From the NCBI GenBank assembly GCA_050180705.1, contig JBFXDX010000004.1, positions 186,001 to 250,000 of the forward strand: a DNA stretch of 64,000 bases, written 5' to 3'. This stretch comes from SB25 sp050180705. Its GTDB lineage: Bacteria; Bacteroidota; Bacteroidia; Bacteroidales; Tenuifilaceae. The notes under the pieces were generated by a model, which was not told the DNA's origin, did no database searches, and saw only the letters and a program-made list of their open reading frames with translations. Below are positions 56,982 through 64,000 of the stretch, piece after piece; positions within the stretch are counted from its first letter, which is position 1, and each line of letters opens with the position of its first letter. The position numbers and the translations under genes are program-made.

Positions 56982-57173
56982 CAATCTTGGGTCTTGAAAT
57001 CCTTTTTTAGAATTGTTTCAAATTGCTTACTACCAAAAACATTCAGCATACATATTGCATTTAACAGAATGTTTATTAACTTAGTCTCTGATTAACAGTA
57101 GATAGAGGTAATTTTTACTTTATCTCATTAAAACATTATTATCGAAATATCCCCTAAAAATACAAACATCTCT

Positions 57174-58229
57174 ATGAATATAACTAAGAATAACTCAGAT
57201 ACTAATTCTACAAAAAGTGTTTCAGAAGGGGTGCAGTTTACTTCGCTACACCATATCGACCATAACACTGGGATAATCACTCCGATTGATATAGATAGCA
57301 AAAGCGGAGCTTTACACGAATATATTAGCAAACTATTAACTGATATAAAAGATAAAAACAGTAATAGAACCTTTGAGTTTAAAAGTTCAACCACCGAAGT
57401 TCGATTAGCTATTGATTTGTTGATAAAAGGGGAATACGAAGAGGCGGTTGATATTAACGCAAAAAGATTAATGAAAGTTGAGCAGTCGACTCAATTAGAA
57501 ATGAATAAATTAAATGTCACCATCCAAAAAGGTAGTCTTTTTCAAACTATAATAAACTTAGGTGATTCAAAGATGATAATTATTGGCAAAGCAGACCATA
57601 ATGACTTTTTGGATGCAAATGATTTTATAGTTCATAAAGGGTTACCATGGAATAAAAGAATTTTCAAATCATTCCTTGCTATTACTGATACATCAGGGAA
57701 AATTCTAAAAGTTTTGGTTTCTGACACAACAAATGCATTAACAAAGTATTGGTGGCAAGATTTTTTTGAATTATCAGAGGTTAGAACTGATAAGCACAAT
57801 ACAATTAATTTCTTAGAAATACTAGATAAAAAAGTTTTCAACCCAATAAAGAAAGATTATCCTGCTGACCATACGACCCTCAGAAATTCAGTGATTGGTC
57901 ATTTCCGTGCTCAAAATGATTTTGACCTAGACTTCTTATTTGACACGATATTTAAGAATTATGTACCAAAGGATAAAGATTTGCCAATAGATAAGATAAA
58001 AGAAAAAGTTAAAGAGATACCCAAGAAGTATGACCTTGATAGTCAATTCACGATAGATAAACAAGAAATAAACAAAAGGGCTGTACATAAATTTTTTCTA
58101 ACTGAAGATATTGAATTGATTCTTAAAGGGGCTCCCGATTTGAATGATATAACCCCATTTAAAGATGAAGAGGGCAATAAATTTATCGCTATAAAAACTG
58201 AAGAAGGTTATAGAAGATTCCAGAAATAG
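57174..58229 (+). CDS. Unrecognised soluble protein, first gene of a two-gene module
   Basis: A 351-residue soluble protein without signal peptide or membrane helix. It has strands and helices from 10 to 350, including MIIIGKADHNDFLDANDF, then KGLPWNKRIFKSFLAI, and a C-terminal RAVHKFFLTEDIELILKGAPDL. The layout faintly recalls nucleoid-associated NdpA/YejK proteins and the KwaB (DUF4868) protein of Kiwa, but no motif settles it. It is followed after one base by a gene for a membrane-anchored partner, so the two are surely co-translated. Position at the end of a run of defence genes suggests an anti-phage module, with this protein as sensor or DNA-binding part. That is inference. Confidence 0.6.
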   Translation: MNITKNNSDTNSTKSVSEGVQFTSLHHIDHNTGIITPIDIDSKSGALHEYISKLLTDIKDKNSNRTFEFKSSTTEVRLAIDLLIKGEYEEAVDINAKRLMKVEQSTQLEMNKLNVTIQKGSLFQTIINLGDSKMIIIGKADHNDFLDANDFIVHKGLPWNKRIFKSFLAITDTSGKILKVLVSDTTNALTKYWWQDFFELSEVRTDKHNTINFLEILDKKVFNPIKKDYPADHTTLRNSVIGHFRAQNDFDLDFLFDTIFKNYVPKDKDLPIDKIKEKVKEIPKKYDLDSQFTIDKQEINKRAVHKFFLTEDIELILKGAPDLNDITPFKDEEGNKFIAIKTEEGYRRFQK

Positions 58230-58230
58230 T

Positions 58231-59715
58231 ATGAACCTATTTACCACGGCACTCAAAGCTTTTACCCCATTTAATATTGAGGAGACAACAATACTTGATA
58301 AGTTTACCTCATGCTCTATCTTTTATTACATCTCAAATTTCAAAAGTTTTGATGAAGAGAAACTAAGCGAAGTGTTATTCCTCATTAGTAATGGTGACAA
58401 TTTTGAATTAAGCTTTAAAATCGGAGATAATGATTCTATTTTACTGAAAAATAAAGAGATATCAAGTTTCTATCAAAAAGTTATAGCCGAAAGAAAAACT
58501 CATGAAGATGAAAAAGTATTTTTTAAACTAGAAATAAAAAAAGTTACTAACTGTGCGATTAATATCTACGATTTTAAAAGTTTTGAGAATTTCTGGGAAA
58601 CAACCCCTATTCTAGATATTCTAAAACTTATTAAGAAACACAAATTATCTACTGGTCAGCTTCGATTTTCTTATCTTGAGCAAGGCATAGAAGAATTTTA
58701 TACCAACAATATTGTCTTTAGTTCAGGTAACATTGTTAATGATTTAAAAGAAAACAACGCAATTTCTGACAACTGCCATTTTGGAAATATTGAAGAATAC
58801 CCATTCAATGCATATTTTTTCCATCTAAATAAAAGACCAGAAAAGGAGAATTCTATAACAGAGGCTTTGGATAAATTATGCTTAATGTTTTGTATAATAT
58901 CCATTTTTGACATTACAGCCGTAAAAGATACCCAACTTTACTATAAACTAAATGGTTATAAGTCTTTTGAAGGCTATTTAGTGCTAGACAAATTAGATAC
59001 AAAACCCAATGCCATTTATTACAAAATATTTGATTGGATTTATTCAGAAAATAGCAAGATTAGTGATAAAATCGGACTAGCAAGAAATATTATTTCACTC
59101 TCCTTAGTAGAAGGTAATATTTCAATTACAGAAAGCACATATCTTTCTATACAATCTGGATACAAAACCTATTTACAAGAAAATATTTCGAAATATATTG
59201 AGATACGAAATAAGATTGTTGATGAGTTAAGTTGGATTTCACAAAAAGCGGGAGGTATTATTGAAGGCTATCTAAGTAATTATCAAAAAAGTATTTTTAC
59301 ATTTTTGTCATTTTTCATATCCGTATTCGTTATCCGATTTCTAACTAGAGGTGATGTTGATGCTGTGTTTTCAAAAGATGTTACTCTTTTTAGTTTAGCT
59401 TTTCTACTTTTATCCATTATTTTTCTCATATTCTCTTTATGGAGTTTAAACGTTGAAAAAAAACGATTAACTAGAAAATATGAGAATATAAAAAACCGTT
59501 ATACGGACTTACTTGACATTAATGATATAAATCGCATTTTAAAAAATGATGATGAATATAATTATGAAATAAACTACATTAATAGATTAAAAAGGATATA
59601 CACAACACTATGGATTTTTACAATTATTGTTTTAATCGCAACTATTCTAAGCATCTCAAGTTATTTTAACTGGAGCACTATTTATATATCTATTATAGAT
59701 TGCTTTGGGGGTTAA
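58231..59715 (+). CDS. Unrecognised protein with C-terminal membrane helices, second gene of the module
   Basis: A 494-residue protein. Residues 1-350 are soluble with no recognised domain (for example NISKYIEIRNKIVDELSWIS). Then come helices at about 355-372 (FTFLSFFISVFVIRFL) and 388-408 (LFSLAFLLLSIIFLIFSLW), a charged cytoplasmic loop, and a last helix at about 463-482 (LWIFTIIVLIATILSI). Such a soluble plus membrane plan is common for toxic effectors that damage the membrane. It starts one base after its partner gene's stop and is followed by a long noncoding gap. No named family. Confidence 0.6.
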   Translation: MNLFTTALKAFTPFNIEETTILDKFTSCSIFYYISNFKSFDEEKLSEVLFLISNGDNFELSFKIGDNDSILLKNKEISSFYQKVIAERKTHEDEKVFFKLEIKKVTNCAINIYDFKSFENFWETTPILDILKLIKKHKLSTGQLRFSYLEQGIEEFYTNNIVFSSGNIVNDLKENNAISDNCHFGNIEEYPFNAYFFHLNKRPEKENSITEALDKLCLMFCIISIFDITAVKDTQLYYKLNGYKSFEGYLVLDKLDTKPNAIYYKIFDWIYSENSKISDKIGLARNIISLSLVEGNISITESTYLSIQSGYKTYLQENISKYIEIRNKIVDELSWISQKAGGIIEGYLSNYQKSIFTFLSFFISVFVIRFLTRGDVDAVFSKDVTLFSLAFLLLSIIFLIFSLWSLNVEKKRLTRKYENIKNRYTDLLDINDINRILKNDDEYNYEINYINRLKRIYTTLWIFTIIVLIATILSISSYFNWSTIYISIIDCFGG

Positions 59716-60135
59716 AAACCAATTAATAAAATCAATCAAATTTTGATGTAGAATCCGTTACGTGCTATTTAACGATAAAAGTCTTATTTATAAAGTTTTG
59801 AATATAATTATTTCATTTAGAATTTGATTATAATAGCATTTAGCTCACGAACCTCGTTTATATCAAATAGTTAAAACTTTTACAACCTGTTACAATTCTT
59901 ATTAAATAGAAAATATTTCTAAAGGATAAATTGCATTAAGATTCAGCACCCAATCTTACATTGACTATTTAATAGTCAATGTCTATTTGTATACTTACCT
60001 GTTTTTTAAATACAACCTTAATTTCTATCTTCCACCCATATCAAATTTGCACATTTTAAACCTTTTAAGCCCTCTTCGAATCAAAAGTAAACTCTGTTTT
60101 AAGTAAACTTGTAACAAATGGTTTAACTTATTGGA
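59716..60135. other. 420-bp AT-rich gap with a 23-bp dyad
   Basis: No coding frame is supported. It contains a perfect 11-bp inverted repeat (59959-59981) followed directly by CTATTTGTAT, which resembles a Bacteroidota -7 promoter region, so a regulated plus-strand promoter may start here. Confidence 0.45.
59959..59981 (+). repeat. Perfect 23-bp dyad, possible operator
   Basis: CATTGACTATT / AATAGTCAATG around a single T. The symmetry and its position before a TATTTG box suit a dimeric repressor site or a small hairpin. Confidence 0.5.
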
Positions 60136-60471
60136 TTGTTAAAAATAAAAATAATAAATTCATCTGTCAGTATACGGCTTTTAATATATAGTAAAAAAGT
60201 TATACAAACTGTAAATATTTTCATAAGCAAAAAGAAGATAACCCCTTATAATGACTCATCAACTAATCAACTAAACTATTTTATTAGCCTATGCTTTAGT
60301 AGCAGTATCGATTTTCCTTTAGAATATTTAGTGCAAGACAAATGGCATCTGAAAAAACATGAAGCCAATAGAGCAATCAAAGAACTGTTGGCGGGTAACT
60401 TCATTGCTTTTATATCCAAAATCGACAGATTGACATGTTTAGAACAAGCCCTCTTAATAACCTATTTTTAA
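60136..60471 (+). CDS. Small open frame with a lost start codon, possible helix-turn-helix fragment
   Basis: The frame is open from TTG 60136 but contains no ATG. The likely original start is ATA at 60202, because an AATATATA leader ends 11 bases before it and the string AAAAAAGTTAT before the start is the same as before the 28786 gene, where ATG stands. From there 90 residues follow, ending with a helical part LKKHEANRAIKELLAGNFIAFISK that resembles a short winged-helix turn. It may be a dead or non-canonically started gene. No family recognised. Confidence 0.35.
   Translation: MLKIKIINSSVSIRLLIYSKKVIQTVNIFISKKKITPYNDSSTNQLNYFISLCFSSSIDFPLEYLVQDKWHLKKHEANRAIKELLAGNFIAFISKIDRLTCLEQALLITYF
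60179..60190 (+). promoter_or_regulatory. Shared AATATATA leader motif, copy 5
   Basis: TTTTAATATATA, 11 bases before an ATA codon (60202) in the small frame described there. Confidence 0.35.
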
Positions 60472-60599
60472 TATCACAAGGCTTATATATTGTGCGTTTC
60501 AAAAAAAACCGCACCACATAAATTAGTATAGGGCAAAACTTCTTTCCTAGTTATTTTAAATTTAACCACAGAAATTCCTTATTAATTATTTTCTCTAGA

Positions 60600-60633
60600 G
60601 TAGATTTTATCATGCGTAGCATGTAAAATCTAC
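60600..60633 (+). ncRNA. Long hairpin upstream of the polymerase-like gene
   Basis: Arms GTAGATTTTA and TAAAATCTAC pair, then a one-base bulge, then CATGC / GCATG around loop GTA: 15 base pairs in all. It ends 138 bases before the ATG at 60772. It could be part of a structured RNA, an extragenic palindrome or a terminator-like element. Confidence 0.45.
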
Positions 60634-60637
60634 ATCC

Positions 60638-60659
60638 GTCTGCCAGCTTGCTGGTAGAC
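60638..60659 (+). ncRNA. Second tandem GC-rich hairpin
   Basis: GTCTGCCAGC pairs with GCTGGTAGAC (one G-U) around TT. It starts only 4 bases after the previous hairpin and is the most GC-rich spot in a very AT-rich stretch, so a conserved RNA structure is plausible. Confidence 0.45.
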
Positions 60660-60771
60660 CTATAGAAATTAATTTAAACTTTTCAATTTCTCTAATATAT
60701 AATAATCAATCCTTATTGGATTATATAATAAAAATAATCCCTTTGAATTGAATATTATTATTCCTAGACAA

Positions 60772-62148
60772 ATGAATGAAGTTTTAATCTCCCTAGAGTT
60801 ATCAAGCATTAGATTAAATCATTCTTATGAATTTATTAGATATCTTTTGTACCAAAATCATTTAATAGACAACGATATCAGTATGAATATATTCATAAAC
60901 ATTACTTCTACATTTTTAAAACAGAATTTCACGCATAACTACAATAAAATGTTTATGTCATCCTTAACCTATAACCGAATTATTCTTAAAGAACCCTACT
61001 TTAATAGTTCCTATACTAGTCGTTATAGGGGCGTTCCCTTGGAGCATAGTAAACCTTACGGCTATCGGTTCTCGTATGAATACTTCGATTTCAGCGAACC
61101 TGTAATAGTTGAGTATGGAAGTAAGCGGCCTAACCACCGCAGAAATCAAATAAAAAAGGTAATAAAAGACCTTAAACTATTAGAATTTGACATTGAGGGA
61201 ATGATGAAGTCCGTTATGAATTATAACATAGATGATTTTATTCAGGTCAACGATGAGATTCAAGAGGAAGTGGTAGATATCATCGATACATACTGTAAGA
61301 CAATTGACGGTAACTATGCCACATATAACACAAGTATTGATAAGGCTTTAGCGAAGGCAAAAGAGAGGCACTTAGACTTAATTATGTACAAAAACCATTG
61401 CTACTTCGATTCTGTGGATAGATTCAAGAAAGCTAGGGTGAATAATTTTAGAGCATCCCAATTCTATTCAATATCAACTCTTCAGAGCGAGAATTTTTAT
61501 GCATCAATTAATGATACCAATTGGAGGTTGGATACGAATTTGACCAATCTAAAATCCGATTTCATAAAAAACGGTTATGTTACATTGCAGGGAGAGCCTT
61601 TAAAAGACATTGACCTATCAAACTCACAACCGTGTTTGCTTGGAAACCTGTTTGACAGTCTAGATAATATACGGGTTATATTTCCCAGACTCATAAATAC
61701 TTATCAGTATCCTGCTCTTAATAAGCATGAAGAGGATGTACAACTATTCATTAGACTATCAGGGGATGGGAAAATATATGATTACATATGTCAAGAAACT
61801 GGATGGAATAGGCCATTTGCCAAGAACATTTTTATTAGGATAATGTTCTCCAAGGCAGGATGGAATTCACCTTATAAAAAGCGGTTAAAGGAACTATTTC
61901 CGAATGTTATCGGTTGGATGGATGAGTTTAAAGAAAAAAATAACAGCCATAAGCAACTAGCCATTATGCTGCAGCGATTGGAGAGTGAAATCTTTATTAA
62001 AATCATATATCCAGAAATTAGAAAGCAGGGCTATATTATTTATACCAAGCACGATTCCATCTTATGCAAGGAGTCAGACCGAGATGTTATCAAATTGGAG
62101 ATGGAAAGAATTATGAGTGGTATGGGGCTGAGATTTACTCTAAAATAG
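60772..62148 (+). CDS. Stand-alone family A-like polymerase palm protein
   Basis: A 458-residue protein. The second half has the three palm motifs of the family A DNA polymerase / T7-type RNA polymerase superfamily: motif A KDIDLSNSQPCLL (Asp281, Ser283, Gln286), motif B RPFAKNIFIRIMF (Arg347, Lys351, aromatic 359), and motif C YTKHDSIL (His427, Asp428). WRLDTNLTNLKSDFIK (251-266) precedes motif A. There is no proofreading or 5'-nuclease domain, and the first ~240 residues are unassigned. So a template-using or template-free nucleotidyl polymerase is likely; its product is unknown. ATG 60772 is preferred over TTG 60748. A hairpin-rich leader precedes it. Confidence 0.7.
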   Translation: MNEVLISLELSSIRLNHSYEFIRYLLYQNHLIDNDISMNIFINITSTFLKQNFTHNYNKMFMSSLTYNRIILKEPYFNSSYTSRYRGVPLEHSKPYGYRFSYEYFDFSEPVIVEYGSKRPNHRRNQIKKVIKDLKLLEFDIEGMMKSVMNYNIDDFIQVNDEIQEEVVDIIDTYCKTIDGNYATYNTSIDKALAKAKERHLDLIMYKNHCYFDSVDRFKKARVNNFRASQFYSISTLQSENFYASINDTNWRLDTNLTNLKSDFIKNGYVTLQGEPLKDIDLSNSQPCLLGNLFDSLDNIRVIFPRLINTYQYPALNKHEEDVQLFIRLSGDGKIYDYICQETGWNRPFAKNIFIRIMFSKAGWNSPYKKRLKELFPNVIGWMDEFKEKNNSHKQLAIMLQRLESEIFIKIIYPEIRKQGYIIYTKHDSILCKESDRDVIKLEMERIMSGMGLRFTLK

Positions 62149-62155
62149 AATTATT

Positions 62156-62410
62156 CTAGGTCTCCAACGCATTGGCTAGACCTTGTATATTTTGCATTTT
62201 ACCAACCAAATAGCTATCACCGAATAGGTCATCCAGTAGATAGATTTTTTGATTCTTTATCTTTGCCGACCTAATTTTCTTATTGCGTTTCAAGTATCTC
62301 CACAAGGTTGCTCTATTGTCTATATCTGAACCATTTAAAAGATACAGGATTGTGTTAAAGTCGATGTACCTTTCGCCTTTAAATATGATTATGTAAATAG
62401 TCTGATGCAC
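62156..62410 (-). CDS. Small helix-turn-helix-like protein, 84 aa
   Basis: An 84-residue protein. The body (RATLWRYLKRNKKIRSAKIKNQKIYLLDDLF) reads like a helix-turn-helix followed by a beta hairpin, as in small MerR-like or excisionase-like proteins. The start codon is GTG, since no ATG is available. It lies 28 bases downstream of the 132-residue gene on the same strand and converges on the polymerase-like gene with a 7-base gap. No named family. Confidence 0.5.
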   Translation of the reverse strand: MHQTIYIIIFKGERYIDFNTILYLLNGSDIDNRATLWRYLKRNKKIRSAKIKNQKIYLLDDLFGDSYLVGKMQNIQGLANALET

Positions 62411-62438
62411 CCTTAATTTTTACCTTATATATAAAAAT

Positions 62439-62837
62439 TTACTTTCTCAATAAAAGGATAATTAAATCATGCAGTTTACTAGCAGATGTGTTGTTTGGGT
62501 CTAATTTAAGGCAAGTCTCTACAGAGTCTAAGGAATACAACAACTTATTTTGTTTAATATGTGTAAGTGCCCTAATCATGTATACTTCAACTATAATAGT
62601 ATTGCTCAACTCATCCCTATTCCTCAGAACCTGATTCAATGCGTTGTGTGCCAATGGATAGTATTGGTAGACCGAATAGTATATCCAACTTTGGTAGAGG
62701 TACAGCCAGCACTGCTCTTCAACATCATTTTCAAGTTTTAATTTTTGGTCGATTAATTTCAATGCGAGTTCTGGCTCTTGTTCATTGATTAATCTAAATA
62801 CGTCTGAATGCTGAAAATTACGCTGAGTTTGTGTCAT
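62439..62837 (-). CDS. Small TPR-like protein, 132 aa
   Basis: A 132-residue all-helical protein. Repeats of about 34 residues such as EPELALKLIDQKLKLENDVEE, the YYPLAHNALNQVLRNRDELS part and LLYSLDSVETCLKLDPNNTSA fit tetratricopeptide-like helices, which bind partner proteins. No enzyme motif. It precedes the 84-residue gene by 28 bases; a common transcript is likely. No role can be assigned. Confidence 0.6.
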   Translation of the reverse strand: MTQTQRNFQHSDVFRLINEQEPELALKLIDQKLKLENDVEEQCWLYLYQSWIYYSVYQYYPLAHNALNQVLRNRDELSNTIIVEVYMIRALTHIKQNKLLYSLDSVETCLKLDPNNTSASKLHDLIILLLRK

Positions 62838-63015
62838 TTTTATCCCAAAAATAACAAGTGCTCATTTATAAAAAAAACAATCTTGTATTTGGGACTAGCC
62901 TCATCAATATATTGTGTTTATTTAGTAAAGTCAACAGGTTAATAATCTATTAAAATTTAGTTAATTAGAAATACTACTTGATTTGCATATATCATGATTA
63001 GTTTCAGCAAAAAAA

Positions 63016-63741
63016 CTACTTATATAATGGTTCGCTTCGAACATTATGTATCTCTTTTAGTGCATTATTTGCGTAGTTAAAATCAAAGCACCATTTTCTG
63101 CAATGTTTTTTCGTCTCAGCATTAATGTATCTATCAAAATGAAATTCATATTTTAACATTGCATATGTGTCATCGTAGTATAAATCAATATATTCATAAA
63201 GTTTAAACTTTTGAAACTCTTCTTTAAGTGATGCAATATGACTTATTACAACATCTTCAGATGGTGTCTTAACCTGTGTTTTTTCAATATCCTTTAATCC
63301 ATCGGGAATTTGAAATATTTTCCCCTTGTACTTACCTATTTGACTATTAAGCTCTTCAATCTTTTTATAAAACTTTTCCTGGTCTTTCAGGAGTTCATCA
63401 TATTGCCTGAGATTTATATTTCTTTTCTTCAATTCTTCATTTAATGCAACGACATCTTTTTTATAGAAATATAGTCTATGCCCATGTTTATAGTAGTTCT
63501 TAAATTGAAACTTTTCAATAATGAACTTCCCACAATAATGTGGGGCCTTTTTAATTACTTTTGAAAGTTCATAATCACTAATCCATTCTCCTCGTTCAAC
63601 GGATAAACGTTTAAATTCTAATGCTGCTTTATCTAGTGCTTGAGTTGAGAAACGCTCTTTGGCTGGTAAATCATATGTACCAACCAACTTAGAGAGCAAA
63701 TCACGTAATTGCTTTATTTCTTTTAAGATTTTAGTTTCCAT
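63016..63741 (-). CDS. Hypothetical protein, 241 aa, possible element-maintenance protein
   Basis: A 241-residue soluble protein. The first ~120 residues look helical with a DNA-binding feel: LSKVIKKAPHYCGKFIIEKF followed by KHGHRLYFYKKDVVALNEEL resembles the helix-then-wing form used by excisionase-like proteins of Bacteroidota elements. A Lys/Glu-rich coiled coil follows (about 120-160), and then a C-terminal part rich in Tyr and acidic residues. No family recognised with certainty. It is preceded 30 bases upstream by a 44-residue frame. Confidence 0.55.
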   Translation of the reverse strand: METKILKEIKQLRDLLSKLVGTYDLPAKERFSTQALDKAALEFKRLSVERGEWISDYELSKVIKKAPHYCGKFIIEKFQFKNYYKHGHRLYFYKKDVVALNEELKKRNINLRQYDELLKDQEKFYKKIEELNSQIGKYKGKIFQIPDGLKDIEKTQVKTPSEDVVISHIASLKEEFQKFKLYEYIDLYYDDTYAMLKYEFHFDRYINAETKKHCRKWCFDFNYANNALKEIHNVRSEPLYK

Positions 63742-63771
63742 TTTGCTTACAATTTTTGGTAGTAAGCAAAT

Positions 63772-63906
63772 TTAATAAATAAAATCTTCAAGATGTTTAT
63801 TGTCAAGGAAATCAATCACTTTAGCCAAATCTTGAATGATAATCAAGTTAGATAAATGGCCAGAATTGTCTACTAATGAGGCAATATCTGCATATTTTTC
63901 GTGCAT
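63772..63906 (-). CDS. Very small protein, 44 aa
   Basis: ATG at 63906 and stop at 63772 encode 44 residues, MHEKYADIASLVDNSGHLSN to DNKHLEDFIY. The sequence has a balanced, helix-prone composition (IIIQDLAKVIDFLD) and ends 30 bases before the 241-residue gene, so it may be its operon partner. No family recognised; too short for composition statistics. Confidence 0.4.
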   Translation of the reverse strand: MHEKYADIASLVDNSGHLSNLIIIQDLAKVIDFLDNKHLEDFIY

Positions 63907-63981
63907 ATCAAATTCCAGTATAAGTTATTATTTTTTAGAAAGTTTGTTTCTATTTGTATATCTCATTCATCTTCAAATATT

Positions 63982-64000
63982 ATGAAAAATTCAAAGATTA
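63982..64000 (+). CDS. Possible start of a gene running off the window
   Basis: ATG at 63982 opens a frame beginning MKNSKI up to the last base. It lies after an AT-rich stretch with CTATTTGTAT about 30 bases upstream, which could be a promoter. Only six codons are visible, so this is weak. Confidence 0.2.

Larger units (their letters stand above)
60472..60771. other. 300-bp leader region of the polymerase-like gene
   Basis: No coding frame. It holds two tandem hairpins (60600-60633 and 60638-60659) and a further AATATATA block (60694-60701), which here lies 70 bases before the ATG instead of about 15. Confidence 0.5.

Noticed and set aside
57174..59715. Kiwa system (KwaA-KwaB)
   Set aside because: Gene order is reversed, the membrane protein is far larger than KwaA, and no firm DUF4868 motif can be seen.
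60772..62148. Reverse transcriptase or retron
   Set aside because: No YxDD box or other reverse-transcriptase blocks. The motifs fit a family A/T7-like palm instead.
1..64000. tRNA, rRNA or CRISPR array
   Set aside because: No cloverleaf-type segment, rRNA sequence or regularly spaced direct repeat was noticed on either strand by reading; small RNAs could still be missed.

Overview
The window reads as a chromosome segment of a Bacteroidota bacterium, probably an anaerobic Bacteroidales or Marinilabiliales relative. Evidence: AT-rich DNA with A-rich leaders instead of Shine-Dalgarno boxes, the rlmH / DUF4783 / nadC order typical of the phylum, a large NtrY-like kinase, a periplasmic caspase-like protein and a pseudouridine synthase with a long charged N-terminal tail. 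No rRNA, tRNA or CRISPR array was found.

Bases 1 to about 27600 are ordinary core genome: the end of a peptide-type MFS transporter, two large sensor kinases, rlmH, a DUF4783 protein, nadC, a YihY-family membrane protein, pdxH, a glutamine synthetase, valS, three exported proteins (coiled coil, caspase-like, LPP20-like), rmuC, a family 2 glycosyltransferase, the GTPases der and era, an rRNA pseudouridine synthase and a tRNA adenine-N6 methyltransferase. Clear hairpin terminators close many of these units.

At about 27605-27640 the core genome breaks off inside a TIGR02757-family gene. Only its C-terminal 86 codons remain on the minus strand. They are directly followed by a complete, diverged TIGR02757 gene on the plus strand, about 62 % identical over the shared part. 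I read this as the left edge of an inserted accessory island that brought its own copy of the gene it interrupted. The right edge is not in the window.

The island (about 27.6-64 kb) is more AT-rich and is mostly a defence island. In order it holds: small unknown proteins, a DUF4365-like protein, a frameshifted gene and an FN3-repeat lipoprotein; an Xre-type regulator with a nuclease-STAND NTPase (Avs-like); an SF1 helicase fused to a phospholipase-D nuclease domain (resembling type II Mokosh); a small serine recombinase; an ADP-ribosylglycohydrolase and a KAP P-loop NTPase; a type I restriction locus with McrBC lodged between hsdS and hsdR (hsdM-hsdS-mcrB-mcrC-hsdR-ygjP-like); and an unrecognised two-gene module of a soluble protein plus a membrane-anchored protein. 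At 60.6-62.1 kb a stand-alone polymerase-palm protein has motifs A, B and C like those of family A DNA polymerases and T7-type RNA polymerases. It is preceded by two tandem RNA-like hairpins and is the best candidate for something undescribed. Several island genes share an AATATATA motif a short, similar distance before their starts. The last 2 kb carries small minus-strand genes that look like element maintenance functions.
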